A stretch of 64,000 nucleotides of DNA from assembly GCA_045661305.1 (NCBI GenBank), contig JAZRFJ010000036.1:3829-67828 (forward strand). The letters are read 5' to 3'. This document shows, one piece after another, positions 26,613 to 35,360 of this stretch; within the stretch, counting starts at the first letter, position 1; each line of letters begins with the position of its first letter. The notes under the pieces were generated by a model. It was given only the letters and a program-made list of their open reading frames with translations, was not told where the DNA came from and made no database searches. This DNA is from UMGS1840 sp045661305 (GTDB taxonomy: Bacteria; Bacillota; Clostridia; UMGS1840). The position numbers were made by a program, and so were the translations under genes.

Positions 26613-26861
26613 CTAAATTGCCTTTTGTGTTTGCTTATATTCTCTTGCTTCTTTTAATTTAAGCTCATACTTTTTTCTTGCAAGATTTAAGTTCATTATT
26701 GCAACATCAATATAATCATCTTCTGTTGTTTCGTTAAATGACCTCATCGCACACTCAAGTTCTTTTTTCAAAACACCTATATCTGCAAGCATTTCTTCCT
26801 CAGAACAGTCCTTTTTAAAGTTTTTTTTCAATCTTTCAAGCTTTGTTATAATTTTTTCCAT
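26613..26861 (-). CDS. Small helical protein, possibly YaaL/DUF2508-like
   Basis: About 82 codons, highly charged and predicted all-helical (KLERLKKNFKKD ... DYIDVAIMNLNLARKKYELKLKEAREYK). The end resembles the DUF2508/YaaL family, whose function is unknown. ATG at 26861 has AGAGTGG before it; a GTG at 26870 is also in frame. It lies downstream of spoIIIAH on the same strand, separated by an inverted-repeat element, and ends at a strong terminator. I am not certain of the family. Confidence 0.5.
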   Translation of the reverse strand: MEKIITKLERLKKNFKKDCSEEEMLADIGVLKKELECAMRSFNETTEDDYIDVAIMNLNLARKKYELKLKEAREYKQTQKAI

Positions 26862-26932
26862 ATTGACCACTCTTTTCTTTCAAAAATCCTTTTTATATAT
26901 TATATTATTTATTCTGGAAAAATATACATAGT

Positions 26933-27088
26933 CGAAATCAATAATACTGAAAACGATTTTAAACGAGCATAATTTTGAGCAGATTTTGGTGCGGAAGATG
27001 CGATAAGGCTTTGTGCCTTATAAAGAAGACAAGCCGAAATGTGCCAAAATTATGCTGTTTAAGACGTATGCAAGTGTTGTTGGTTTCG
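26933..27088. repeat. MITE-like inverted-repeat element (copy 1)
   Basis: About 156 bp with imperfect ~44-bp terminal inverted repeats: CGAAATCAATAATACT... on the left matches the reverse complement of the right end CGAAACCAACAACACT..., both running into a shared AAAC-AGCATAATTTT. The core (TTTTGAGCAG, TTTTGGTGCGGA, GACAAGCCGAAA) is also found in the spoIIIAE-AF insertion in the opposite orientation. It starts a few bases past the spoIIIAH stop codon. Exact ends uncertain. Confidence 0.65.
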
Positions 27089-27092
27089 GCTG

Positions 27093-27707
27093 TTACTTCG
27101 TTTCTATGATTTTTAAATTCTGTGGAAAAATACCGCCTACATCTTTGAGGACATCTCTGATTTTAGCTAAATCTCCCTCGTTAAGACCGTCAGTTTTAAC
27201 ACTTACAGTTGCACCTGGTGTATTAAGATATACACTTACATTTTCATAGCCTTTATCTTTAAGAACTTCCTTTACAACAGCTTCTTTTTCAATATCATTT
27301 GCTATTCTTATAATTTCTCCCTGTGCCTCAGCTTTTTTATCTGCCGTAGAATTTTCATCTTCTGAAACTTCTTTAAGTAAGCTTACTGCCTCACTTCTTG
27401 ATTTTTCTATTGCGTTGTCTTCTTCTGATATTTCCTCTTCATAAACTATCGTTTCTTCAGCTGTGCCTTCATCGGAATTTACATATTTCGCCTCACCATA
27501 AACTATATTTTCATCATATTCTTCACTTGGCTTTGGTAAATCAAGATTTACATGCTGAACTCTGTTTGAGCTTATGTAACTTGTAACCCCTGCTGTTGCA
27601 AGAAGTGCAGTACATATAACGGCAGCAATTTTCTTTTTTGAAAGTATCATAAGCTTTTTTTTGATATTTTCACCTTTTAATTTTCTTTCTTTTCTTTCCT
27701 TTTGCAT
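27093..27707 (-). CDS. spoIIIAH: Stage III sporulation protein AH
   Basis: Mother-cell half of the channel that joins mother cell and forespore (partner SpoIIQ). 204 codons: cytoplasmic basic start, one membrane helix (KIAAVICTALLATAGVTSYI, ~26-45), an acidic low-complexity linker (EETIVYEEEISEEDN) and the C-terminal ring-building YscJ/FliF-like domain (GYENVSVYLNTPGATVSVK). Last gene of the spoIIIA operon. RBS AAGGAAAGG. Confidence 0.92.
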   Translation of the reverse strand: MQKERKERKLKGENIKKKLMILSKKKIAAVICTALLATAGVTSYISSNRVQHVNLDLPKPSEEYDENIVYGEAKYVNSDEGTAEETIVYEEEISEEDNAIEKSRSEAVSLLKEVSEDENSTADKKAEAQGEIIRIANDIEKEAVVKEVLKDKGYENVSVYLNTPGATVSVKTDGLNEGDLAKIRDVLKDVGGIFPQNLKIIETK

Positions 27708-27727
27708 TTTTTATTTTCCTTTCCTTG

Positions 27728-28294
27728 TCATTTTGTAAGAACTATTTCAATTTTATGGCTTTCTGTCCCGAGTGCCCCCTTTGCTGCACGAAACAGTCTG
27801 TCACGAGTAGTTTTATTATCATCTCCTTTATAAAATATACATACTCCTGAAATTGTAGGAGAATGTCGTTTTTTTACAACAGTATTTTTATCATTATTAT
27901 ATACGGGGTTTTTCTCTGTTTCAAATTCGCTGACAGAGCTTATGTTTTCATTTTTTTTCATAACGGTTTTTTCATCGTTTAAAACCTCTATATAACCGTT
28001 ATCTGAATATGTTATTATTACCTGGGCTTTCTCAACACCTACTATATCGGAAAAAATGTCACTTAATCTTCTTTCTTCATTTTCTCTGTAAGAAATTATG
28101 TCAAGCTCATATGTTGTATTTTCTTTTCCCAAACCTTTTTTATAATTTTGGGTAGGAAAAACCAAAATAATAAGTCCGACTATTAAAAGAAAAAATACGG
28201 GCAAAAATTTTTTCTTTGAATTTTCTTTTTCTTCTGCTTTTTCGCCATTTTTATTATTCCTAAAAAAATCAATCAGTTGTTTTAGCAATTTCAT
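27728..28294 (-). CDS. spoIIIAG: Stage III sporulation protein AG
   Basis: Ring-forming component of the SpoIIIA-SpoIIQ channel. 188 codons, one membrane helix (FLPVFFLLIVGLIILVFP, ~30-47) and an extracytoplasmic domain with GVEKAQVIITYSDNGYIEVL, typical of the YscJ-like fold of AG. Overlaps the end of spoIIIAF by 26 bases and is followed 20 bases on by spoIIIAH. Confidence 0.9.
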   Translation of the reverse strand: MKLLKQLIDFFRNNKNGEKAEEKENSKKKFLPVFFLLIVGLIILVFPTQNYKKGLGKENTTYELDIISYRENEERRLSDIFSDIVGVEKAQVIITYSDNGYIEVLNDEKTVMKKNENISSVSEFETEKNPVYNNDKNTVVKKRHSPTISGVCIFYKGDDNKTTRDRLFRAAKGALGTESHKIEIVLTK

Positions 28295-28724
28295 AGTTTT
28301 TTATACCCGCTCCTTCTGTAACGGTAATTATCTTCTTTATTTCTTTATCTTGTACTTCGTTATTCACATAGATTTTCAAAGATACTACATTATATTTATC
28401 ATCTGCCTTTGTTATGACATTTAGAACAGAAAATATATTGTTTCGTCTATATTTTTCCATTAATTCCCCGCTTACATTCTTTTCATATTCTGCTATTATT
28501 TTATTTTCGTATTCAGATGTGCCATAAATATAAATATCCGAATTAAATTCATACTCTGAAAAATCAAGTCCCAGAATTTGAAAAAAAAGATATGAAAGAA
28601 TAAGCAGATTAATGCAAATACCTACATATTTTTTATATTTTTTGTTGCACATGAAATTTTTAAGAAATTCCGCAACAACAATTATAAGAACAGTGCTTTT
28701 TAAATTAAATAAAATTTCATTCAT
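28269..28724 (-). CDS. spoIIIAF: Stage III sporulation protein AF
   Basis: Membrane protein of the SpoIIIA complex, 151 codons. Two N-terminal helices (STVLIIVVAEFLKNFM, YVGICINLLILSYLFFQIL) then a soluble domain. The ATG at 28724 has AGGAGA six bases upstream; an in-frame start at 28757 would add 11 residues encoded by the inserted repeat element and lacks an RBS. The element separates it from spoIIIAE. Confidence 0.85.
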   Translation of the reverse strand: MNEILFNLKSTVLIIVVAEFLKNFMCNKKYKKYVGICINLLILSYLFFQILGLDFSEYEFNSDIYIYGTSEYENKIIAEYEKNVSGELMEKYRRNNIFSVLNVITKADDKYNVVSLKIYVNNEVQDKEIKKIITVTEGAGIKNYEIAKTTD

Positions 28725-28735
28725 AATAAATCTCC

Positions 28736-29013
28736 TAGCCTGATAGTAGTTATCCAAACCCCGCCTGAAAGGGCGTTATTCCGGCTTTTTTCGACTTGTC
28801 GTTCTCGTAGGGCGACAGCCCAACTTCAAACTCCGCATCAAAAACTGCTCAAAATCCCATCCCTTTCAGGTTCTCAGAATTTTTTGCAAGCTATTTTTAT
28901 GCCAATACAAGAAAAAAACGCAACCAATACTGTCGTATTGGTAAGGCTTTTGACGCAGTAGTGGCGAAAAAGAGGAAGCAAAAAACGAGTTTCGGATAGC
29001 TTCTGTCAGGCTA
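28736..29013. repeat. MITE-like inverted-repeat element inside the spoIIIA operon (copy 2)
   Basis: 278 bp with imperfect terminal inverted repeats: TAGCCTGATAGTAG on the left and the reverse complement TAGCCTGACAGAAG of the right end; 21 of 27 terminal bases match. Removing it with one TA rejoins CTTGTTTAGGAGATTT, placing the spoIIIAE stop TAG directly on the spoIIIAF Shine-Dalgarno. It shares its core with copy 1. No open reading frame for a transposase. Confidence 0.75.
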
Positions 29014-30063
29014 AACAAGAAGAACTATACTTATCACGGCTACAGTCGCAACTGTACCCGTAATAGCTGAAAGTAATACCAATGTATCGGAAAGCTCACC
29101 AAAAAGAACTGTAATTTTTTCATTCCCAAAAAAACCACACATTATTTCAAGAGTTTTAAAAACAATAATTCCACATAGTAGTTTAACAATAGGTACTGCA
29201 AGTACGGCTATTATAGCAATCGTTGCAATTATTCCTGCCTGTGATTTTAAAAGCTGTACTGAAGCTAATACATTATCAGCAGATTTGGCAAGAATATTCC
29301 CCAAAAAAGGAACGCTTACTGACATAAGATTTTTCGTAGTCTTTAATAAAAAATCATCATTATATGATGAGGTTTTTAAAAATAATCCAAGAACAGAAGT
29401 ATAAATTCCTACAATAAACGGTAACGATATTTTAATTAAATTTATAACCGCTTTTTTTACTGATTTAAAAATATCATTCTCTATTACCGAAGATGCTATT
29501 GCTAAAATATAATATATGTATATCATTAGAAGAAAAAAATTTTCCATAAGATAGCAAAGTATATTTGTACTTCCAAGTGTTATAAGGGCGCCCTTAGCTG
29601 CAGAAAGCGTTTTTCCAGCTGAGGCGAGAAGTGAACAGAGATAAGGAAAGGACAAAAACATAAAATCTCCAAGCTGAAAAATACATTCCTTAGAATTTTC
29701 AAAAAGGCTTGTCATGAGTTTTGTGGACAGAAGAATACATGCACAGCTTATAAGTGCACCTACTGCTAAGGAAATCTCTTCCGAAAGAGAAAAACACTCC
29801 TTAACTGACGAAATTACAACAATCCAGAAAAGTGACATAAAAACACTTTTCATAACAGAAAACTCGTCTATAAAAATTCTTTTAAAATATTCTTTTATGT
29901 AATTAAAATCAAAATTTTCCTCGGATGATGAAACCGCAAACTCGCTCAGTTCTCCTGCACTCGAAATAATTTCCTCAAAAGCTTCTTCGCAATAACACTT
30001 AGATGGTAAAATTAAAAAAATTAAAAAAATCAGACACAATATTTTTAACAAATATTTTTTCAT
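29011..30063 (-). CDS. spoIIIAE: Stage III sporulation protein AE
   Basis: Polytopic membrane protein of the SpoIIIA complex, about 350 codons. N-terminal signal sequence (LLKILCLIFLIFLILPSKCYC), then several membrane segments. ATG at 30063 follows the spoIIIAD stop; an in-frame ATG at 30075 overlaps it. The stop codon TAG lies at the very end of the inserted repeat element, which supplies its last bases without changing the protein if the TA-target model is right. Confidence 0.9.
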   Translation of the reverse strand: MKKYLLKILCLIFLIFLILPSKCYCEEAFEEIISSAGELSEFAVSSSEENFDFNYIKEYFKRIFIDEFSVMKSVFMSLFWIVVISSVKECFSLSEEISLAVGALISCACILLSTKLMTSLFENSKECIFQLGDFMFLSFPYLCSLLASAGKTLSAAKGALITLGSTNILCYLMENFFLLMIYIYYILAIASSVIENDIFKSVKKAVINLIKISLPFIVGIYTSVLGLFLKTSSYNDDFLLKTTKNLMSVSVPFLGNILAKSADNVLASVQLLKSQAGIIATIAIIAVLAVPIVKLLCGIIVFKTLEIMCGFFGNEKITVLFGELSDTLVLLSAITGTVATVAVISIVLLV

Positions 30064-30064
30064 T

Positions 30065-30451
30065 TTAAAACACACTTCTTATATTCTCAATTACAGCAAT
30101 AACAATAGGAAGAGTATATGCAAAAATTATTATTTTTGATGAAAGCTCAAGCTTTTTTGCAACAGCCGTTTCTCCTGCGTCTGCAATAATACTGCAAAAA
30201 TATTCCGAAAGTATGCCTATCGCACATACTTTCATAACATTTTCTGCTATCTTTCCGTCAAGTCCTGAACGCAAAAATATATCCTCTATAATATAAATTA
30301 CCTTAGCAAGCGAAGTAGCAATAACAAAAAATATAAGCGTGCAGGTAACAAGAGAAACTGCCACACTGATTTCAGGAGAATTTTTCTTTAAAATTATTGC
30401 GACAACTGTACCGCACAAGCCTATAGCTATAATTTTCTTAAGTTCGTCCAT
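30065..30451 (-). CDS. spoIIIAD: Stage III sporulation protein AD
   Basis: Small membrane protein, 128 codons, with four hydrophobic segments (IIAIGLCGTVVAIIL, ISVAVSLVTCTLIFFVIAT, VMKVCAIGILSEYF, IIIFAYTLPIVIAVI). Paralogous to AC. Overlaps the end of spoIIIAC by one base (TGATG). Confidence 0.9.
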   Translation of the reverse strand: MDELKKIIAIGLCGTVVAIILKKNSPEISVAVSLVTCTLIFFVIATSLAKVIYIIEDIFLRSGLDGKIAENVMKVCAIGILSEYFCSIIADAGETAVAKKLELSSKIIIFAYTLPIVIAVIENIRSVF

Positions 30452-30666
30452 CAGAAACCAAAAATTCCTTTTATCATTTCAAATAATTCTGCAACCTCAC
30501 GCACAACTACAACCATAACAACAATCAGTCCTGCAAGTGTTACCATTGTCGCCTGCTCATCTCTCCCCGATTTTGAAAGAAGCTGATTTAAAACTGTAAC
30601 GATTATTCCGATTGCAGCTATTTTGAATATAAGTTCGACATCCATTTCTACATCCATTCCTTTCAT
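30451..30666 (-). CDS. spoIIIAC: Stage III sporulation protein AC
   Basis: 71 codons from the first ATG; a start at the third ATG (MDVELIF) would match the family start better. Two membrane helices (FKIAAIGIIVTVLNQLL, TMVTLAGLIVVMVVVV). Immediately follows spoIIIAB. Confidence 0.88.
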   Translation of the reverse strand: MKGMDVEMDVELIFKIAAIGIIVTVLNQLLSKSGRDEQATMVTLAGLIVVMVVVVREVAELFEMIKGIFGF

Positions 30667-31191
30667 TTAAAGTAAAACAAGAATTGTAACGCTTGCTATT
30701 GCATAAGTTATCGTTCTGGTTAATTTAATATTTTTTTTACATTCTTCTTTTATATTAAAAATTATATTTTCACAATCTTTCAGAACTAAATTAAAATTCT
30801 CCAGCGATGTTTTTTTATCCACCAATCCCAGAATAGCTATATAGCTTACTGCATTTTCTAAAATTTCAGGATTACAATCTATAAAATAATCTTTCATAAA
30901 ATCTATTATAATCTCTCTTTGATTATAGTTATTAAGAGCCTCGCTGTCTTTTTTTAATTTTAAATATTCTTCCAAAAAAGTATCAATATATTTTGAAATA
31001 CGGCCTTTTGTTCCGAAAAAAGCATCTGCTAAAACTATTTTTTTCTCTAAAACATTCATATTTACAAGTTGAAGAAGTCTGAGTAGATTTTCATTTTTTT
31101 TGATTTTTTCTTTTTCTTCGTTGTTATATGTATAAACAAAAAAAGCACTTCCAAGAGCAAAAAATAAACTCCCAATAAGCTTTAACATCAC
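30667..31191 (-). CDS. spoIIIAB: Stage III sporulation protein AB
   Basis: 174 codons, membrane helix at each end (IGSLFFALGSAFFVYTY and ITYAIASVTILVLL) with a helical cytoplasmic middle, resembling GspF-type pilus assembly proteins. Overlaps spoIIIAA by four bases (ATGA). Confidence 0.9.
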   Translation of the reverse strand: MMLKLIGSLFFALGSAFFVYTYNNEEKEKIKKNENLLRLLQLVNMNVLEKKIVLADAFFGTKGRISKYIDTFLEEYLKLKKDSEALNNYNQREIIIDFMKDYFIDCNPEILENAVSYIAILGLVDKKTSLENFNLVLKDCENIIFNIKEECKKNIKLTRTITYAIASVTILVLL

Positions 31192-32072
31192 TCTCTCCCT
31201 TTTTTTCTAAATACATCTGCCCTGCTGTCAATAATACATTTTCGTTCATATGTACCATCTTTTTTTAGTGTAACAAAAAAGTCGAAAACATTTTCTTTAA
31301 TAAGAGTAGATAAATTTCCAAAAACATCATCTATACTCTCACCGTGTACAGATGCTATAATTTTAACACCGCTGTAAAAGCATTTTTTAATAGCATCCAC
31401 ATCTTCTTTACTTCCAATTTCATCTACCACAATTACGCTCGGTGACATTGACCTTAGCGCTCTCATTATCCCATCATATTTTTTGTAACCGCAAAAAACA
31501 TCTGTTCGGAGTCCCACATCATTTTGTGTATTTCCCATAAAGCTTGCAGAAATTTCGTTTCTCTCATCAATAAGAGCTAGCCTTGTCTTTTCAATATTAT
31601 CGGAAATAAGTCTTGTAATATCACGAAGAAGTGTTGTTTTTCCAATTCCTGGCGGAGCTATAACAAGTGTGTTTCCTATATTCTTATTATCAGTTATTTT
31701 TGAAAAAACTCCCTCACCTATTCCTTTCATTTCCTTTGCAATACGGATATTAATACCTGTAATATCTCGAAGTGATTTTAATTTTTCGTTTTCATAAACT
31801 GCATCTCCGCAAAGACCTACTCTGTGTCCGCCTGTTACTGTTATAAATCCGTTTGCAATATCATCATAATATGAATATATTGAGCTTTGTGTTATTTTTT
31901 CCAAAAATTCATTTATATCATTTCTGTAAAAAATTTTTTTTGTTATAATTTCCCTCTCAGGATATAAAAAAATCACAGGCTTGTTTTTTCTTATACGGAT
32001 TTCTTCTAATGTATTTGTAAAATACTCTGTTAAATCTTCAGGTAAAATTTTTGCTATAAAGCTATCTTTCAT
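31188..32072 (-). CDS. spoIIIAA: Stage III sporulation protein AA, secretion-type ATPase
   Basis: ATPase that energises the SpoIIIA channel; VirB11/GspE-like. 294 codons. Walker A APPGIGKTTLLRD (~residue 139), Walker B ALIDERNE and VIVVDEIG, and a histidine-box-like ASVHGES. First gene of the eight-gene operon. A clear sigma-E promoter was not found by eye in the 100 bp upstream. Confidence 0.93.
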   Translation of the reverse strand: MKDSFIAKILPEDLTEYFTNTLEEIRIRKNKPVIFLYPEREIITKKIFYRNDINEFLEKITQSSIYSYYDDIANGFITVTGGHRVGLCGDAVYENEKLKSLRDITGINIRIAKEMKGIGEGVFSKITDNKNIGNTLVIAPPGIGKTTLLRDITRLISDNIEKTRLALIDERNEISASFMGNTQNDVGLRTDVFCGYKKYDGIMRALRSMSPSVIVVDEIGSKEDVDAIKKCFYSGVKIIASVHGESIDDVFGNLSTLIKENVFDFFVTLKKDGTYERKCIIDSRADVFRKKGRE

Positions 32073-32291
32073 ATATTATTACATTCCCTTCATTAATTTC
32101 TTATTAAAATATATGACAAGCCTTTTTTTAATATTACCTTTATTTTATTATTTAAAATGGAAAAAATTTAAAAAGTTATTTTTGAATATAAAAAAAATAT
32201 ATTGATAAAAATACTACTGTCAACAAAAGAATGTTGATAAAAATAAAAATTTGTAAAAACAAAAAAGAAAAAGATTAAGGAGATTTTAATT

Positions 32292-32483
32292 ATGTCTAAA
32301 AGCAAAAACTTAGTACCAGAAGCTAGAGAAGCTCTCAACAGATTCAAAATGGAAGCTGCTAATGATGTAGGAGTTAACCTTAAACAGGGTTACAACGGTG
32401 ACTTAACATCAAGACAGGCTGGTTCAATCGGCGGTCAGATGGTTAAGAAAATGATTCACGAATACGAAAGCAACATGAAATAA
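32292..32483 (+). CDS. Alpha/beta-type small acid-soluble spore protein
   Basis: Coats and protects spore DNA and is an amino-acid store for germination. 63 codons, typical. Seen: EAREALNRFKMEAANDVGV with the GPR cleavage site region, then GYNGDLTSRQAGSIGGQMVKKM, the family signature. RBS AAGGAG. The cleaving protease gpr is at 62726-63631. Upstream there is a 12-bp direct repeat TTGATAAAAATA (32202-32213, 32234-32245) of unknown meaning. Confidence 0.95.
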   Translation: MSKSKNLVPEAREALNRFKMEAANDVGVNLKQGYNGDLTSRQAGSIGGQMVKKMIHEYESNMK

Positions 32484-32533
32484 GTATCCTAAAAAAATAA
32501 TTTTAGAATACTAACAAAAAGCAAAAAAACAAA

Positions 32534-32578
32534 AAAACCGTTACAGAATTTTTTCAATAATATTCTGTAACGGTTTTT
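32534..32578. terminator. Bidirectional terminator between SASP and pckG
   Basis: AAAACCGTTACAGAAT / ATTCTGTAACGGTTTT, a 15-16-bp stem flanked by A and T runs, between convergent genes. Confidence 0.9.
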
Positions 32579-32605
32579 GTTAAATTATATTATATTAAAA
32601 TACAA

Positions 32606-34363
32606 TTAAGCAAGTCTGTTTTTCAAGCCTTCAAGTTCAGAAGCAAGTTCTTTTGGAAGCTTATCGCCAAATTTAGCAAAGAATTCGCCAATTCCTGCAA
32701 TTTCTTCTGACCATACTGCTTTATCAACGCTTAAGAGTTCTGTCAATGTTTCATCAGAAATATCCAAGCCTTCAACATTGATATCAGCTTTCTTTGGAAG
32801 ATATCCGATAGCTGTTTCTACAGCATCAACTTTATCGTCGCATCTGTCTAAAATCCAGTTAAGAACTCTGATGTTATCACCAAATCCAGGCCACATAAAT
32901 TTGCCCTCAGCGTTTGTTCTGAACCAGTTTACATGGAAAATTTTCGGTGGGTTAGGAATTTTCTTGCCCATTTCTAACCAATGTCCGAAATAGTCACCCA
33001 TGTTATATCCGCAGAATGGAATCATAGCCATAGGGTCTCTTCTTACTACACCAACTGCACCTGCAGCTGCAGCAGTAGTTTCTGACGCCATTGTAGCACC
33101 GATGAATACACCGTGCTGCCAGTTAAATGACTGATATACGAGTGGAGCTGTTTTTGCTCTTCTTCCACCAAATACGATAGCTGAAAGCGGAACACCTTTA
33201 ACTGATTCAAACTCTGAAGAAATACATGGACACTGACAAGCAGGAGCTGTAAATCTTGAGTTTGGATGTGCACCTTTTATACCGCTGTCTTTTGTCCAAC
33301 GGTTGCCGAGCCAGTCTGTACCCTCTTCAGGAACTTCACCGTCAGCACCTTCCCACCAAACTGTATTATCATCTTTAACAAATACATTTGTGAAGATTGT
33401 ATTTTTCATAGTTGTAGCAAGAGCGTTGTAATTTGTCTTGCTGCTTGTTCCAGGAGCAACACCGAAGAAACCTGCTTCTGGGTTTACTGCCCAAAGTCTG
33501 CCGTCTTCGCCTATTCTTAACCAAGCGATATCATCACCAACTGTGTGAACCTTATAGCCTTTAAGCATTGCAGGCGGAATAAGCATAGCGAGATTTGTTT
33601 TACCGCATGCACTTGGGAAAGCAGCAGCGATATATTTGATTTCTCCCTGTGGGTTTTCCAAACCGAGAATAAGCATATGTTCAGCCATCCAGCCTTCTTT
33701 TTTACCAAGATAACTTGCTATACGAAGAGCCAAACATTTTTTACCAAGAAGAACATTTCCGCCGTAAGCAGAGTTGATTGACCAAATTGTATTGTCTTCT
33801 GGGAAATGAACGATATATCTTTCTTCAGGATTTACATCTTTTTTAGCATGTAAGCATTTTGTAAAGTCAGATGTATCTTTCTGGCTTTCAAGCTGTTTAA
33901 TAGCCTGTGTACCAATTCTTGTCATAATAGCCATGTTAAGAACAACATAGATACTGTCTGTAAGCTCAATACCAACTTTTGAGAATGGTGAGCCATACAC
34001 ACCCATAATAAACGGAATAACATACATTGTTCTTCCCTTCATTGAGCCATCATATAATTTAGAAAGCTTTGCATACGCATCAGCCGGTGCCATCCAGTTA
34101 TTTGTAGGACCTGCATCTATTTCATTTGAAGTACAAATAAATGTTCTGTCTTCAACACGCGCAACATCGTTCTGAGCTGTTCTGTGATAAAAACAACCCG
34201 GTAATTTTTCCTGATCAAGACGAATCATTTCACCTGTTCTTACTGATTCTTCTCTCAATTCATTAAGCTGCTCTTCTGAACCGTCAATCCAAACAACATT
34301 GTCAGGCTTAACGAGAGCTTTCATTTCTTCAATCCATGATAATACACTTTTGTTATCTGTCAT
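32606..34363 (-). CDS. pckG: Phosphoenolpyruvate carboxykinase (GTP-type)
   Basis: Interconverts oxaloacetate and PEP with GTP/GDP. 585 codons, the length of the GTP class (ATP class is about 530). The P-loop region FPSACGKTNLAML (about 250-262) has the reactive cysteine of GTP enzymes; GTSSKTN and FGGRRAKTAPLVYQ are also class-specific. In fermenters the enzyme can run in the carboxylating direction, feeding oxaloacetate to malate, fumarate and succinate. A Rex-type operator lies just downstream of the predicted promoter, as at nfnA, linking it to redox state. RBS AAAGGAGGA. Confidence 0.93.
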   Translation of the reverse strand: MTDNKSVLSWIEEMKALVKPDNVVWIDGSEEQLNELREESVRTGEMIRLDQEKLPGCFYHRTAQNDVARVEDRTFICTSNEIDAGPTNNWMAPADAYAKLSKLYDGSMKGRTMYVIPFIMGVYGSPFSKVGIELTDSIYVVLNMAIMTRIGTQAIKQLESQKDTSDFTKCLHAKKDVNPEERYIVHFPEDNTIWSINSAYGGNVLLGKKCLALRIASYLGKKEGWMAEHMLILGLENPQGEIKYIAAAFPSACGKTNLAMLIPPAMLKGYKVHTVGDDIAWLRIGEDGRLWAVNPEAGFFGVAPGTSSKTNYNALATTMKNTIFTNVFVKDDNTVWWEGADGEVPEEGTDWLGNRWTKDSGIKGAHPNSRFTAPACQCPCISSEFESVKGVPLSAIVFGGRRAKTAPLVYQSFNWQHGVFIGATMASETTAAAAGAVGVVRRDPMAMIPFCGYNMGDYFGHWLEMGKKIPNPPKIFHVNWFRTNAEGKFMWPGFGDNIRVLNWILDRCDDKVDAVETAIGYLPKKADINVEGLDISDETLTELLSVDKAVWSEEIAGIGEFFAKFGDKLPKELASELEGLKNRLA

Positions 34364-34427
34364 TTCAGAAATCCTCCTTTTAATTATAAGTATATATTTT
34401 ATATTTTATCCAAAATAAGCCAAGTGA

Positions 34428-34445
34428 ATGTTAATTTTTTAACAA
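34428..34445. promoter_or_regulatory. Rex-type operator upstream of pckG
   Basis: On the minus strand TTGTTAAAAAATTAACAT, again 13 of 14 fixed positions of TTGTTAANNNNTTAACAA, 10-30 bases downstream of the -10 box and so placed to block transcription. Confidence 0.7.
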
Positions 34446-34454
34446 AACCTTGTG

Positions 34455-34483
34455 AAAATATGAGACCTTTTTACAAGTGTCAA
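34455..34483 (-). promoter_or_regulatory. Promoter of pckG
   Basis: Minus-strand TTGACA (34478-34483), 17-bp spacer, TATTTT (34455-34460). Confidence 0.65.
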
Positions 34484-34553
34484 TTTATTATACACCATAT
34501 AAGGCAAAAATGCAAGAGGAAAAACAAAAAAATTCATTTTTTTCGTCTTTTTT

Positions 34554-35360
34554 TTATTTTTTTGCCATTTTGTATATAAAATCACTTATTTTTTTGAAAT
34601 CTTGTAGTGATAATGTTTCACCGCGAGCCATAATATCTATACCACATGAAGTAATAACATTGTTAGCTTCTTCTCTTGTGAAACCATAACTTCCCATAAG
34701 GCAATTGGCAAAAGTCTTTCTTCTGTTTGAAAAAGCAGCCTTTACAACTCTGAAAAATTCTTTTTCGTCAATAGGTTTTACTCTCGGTTCAGGCAAAAAG
34801 TCCATTTTTACAACAGCAGAAGTAACTTTAGGTACAGGGTCAAAACAAAATCTGTCAACAACAAACTGTATTTCACAGTCGCAATAATATCTGCAAAGAA
34901 CTGACAATGCACCGTAATCCTTTGATTTTTCGTCAGCACAAATTCTCTTTGCTACCTCATGCTGTACCATAACTGTCATTGATTTTAAGTTATATCTGCT
35001 CTCCAAAATATTTGTTATTATAGGTGTTGTTATATAATATGGTAAATTTGCAACAATAATTGTATTATCCGTGATAAACTCACTTATATCAGTTTTTAAA
35101 ATATCCTGCTTTATAAGACGGAAATTTTCAAAACAAGAAAACGAATTTTCAAGATTTTCATATAATCTTTCATCAATTTCAACTGCAGTAAGTGATTTAC
35201 CCACTTTCACAAGATACTTTGTAACTGCTCCAAGACCGGGACCGATTTCAATAATATCAGTTTCTTTATTTGCGCCTGAAGAGTCTACAATATTTTCTAT
35301 TACACTTTCATCTTTTAAAAAATTTTGTCCCAAAGATTTTTTTGCAGCAATTTTCTTCAT
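34554..35360 (-). CDS. rsmA: 16S rRNA dimethyladenosine transferase
   Basis: KsgA/RsmA dimethylates two adenosines near the 3' end of 16S rRNA during 30S assembly. About 268 codons from ATG 35360 (MKKIAAKKSLGQNFLKD); a TTG 42 bases upstream is in frame but unlikely. SAM motif IEIGPGLGAVT, catalytic NLPYYI, and FDPVPKVTSAVV are present. Follows the 3D-domain gene on the same strand. Confidence 0.93.
   Translation of the reverse strand: MKKIAAKKSLGQNFLKDESVIENIVDSSGANKETDIIEIGPGLGAVTKYLVKVGKSLTAVEIDERLYENLENSFSCFENFRLIKQDILKTDISEFITDNTIIVANLPYYITTPIITNILESRYNLKSMTVMVQHEVAKRICADEKSKDYGALSVLCRYYCDCEIQFVVDRFCFDPVPKVTSAVVKMDFLPEPRVKPIDEKEFFRVVKAAFSNRRKTFANCLMGSYGFTREEANNVITSCGIDIMARGETLSLQDFKKISDFIYKMAKK

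Noticed and set aside
32084..32291. Sigma-E promoter of spoIIIA and sigma-G promoter of the SASP gene
   Set aside because: Expected from biology, but no box pair with correct spacing was convincing by eye.
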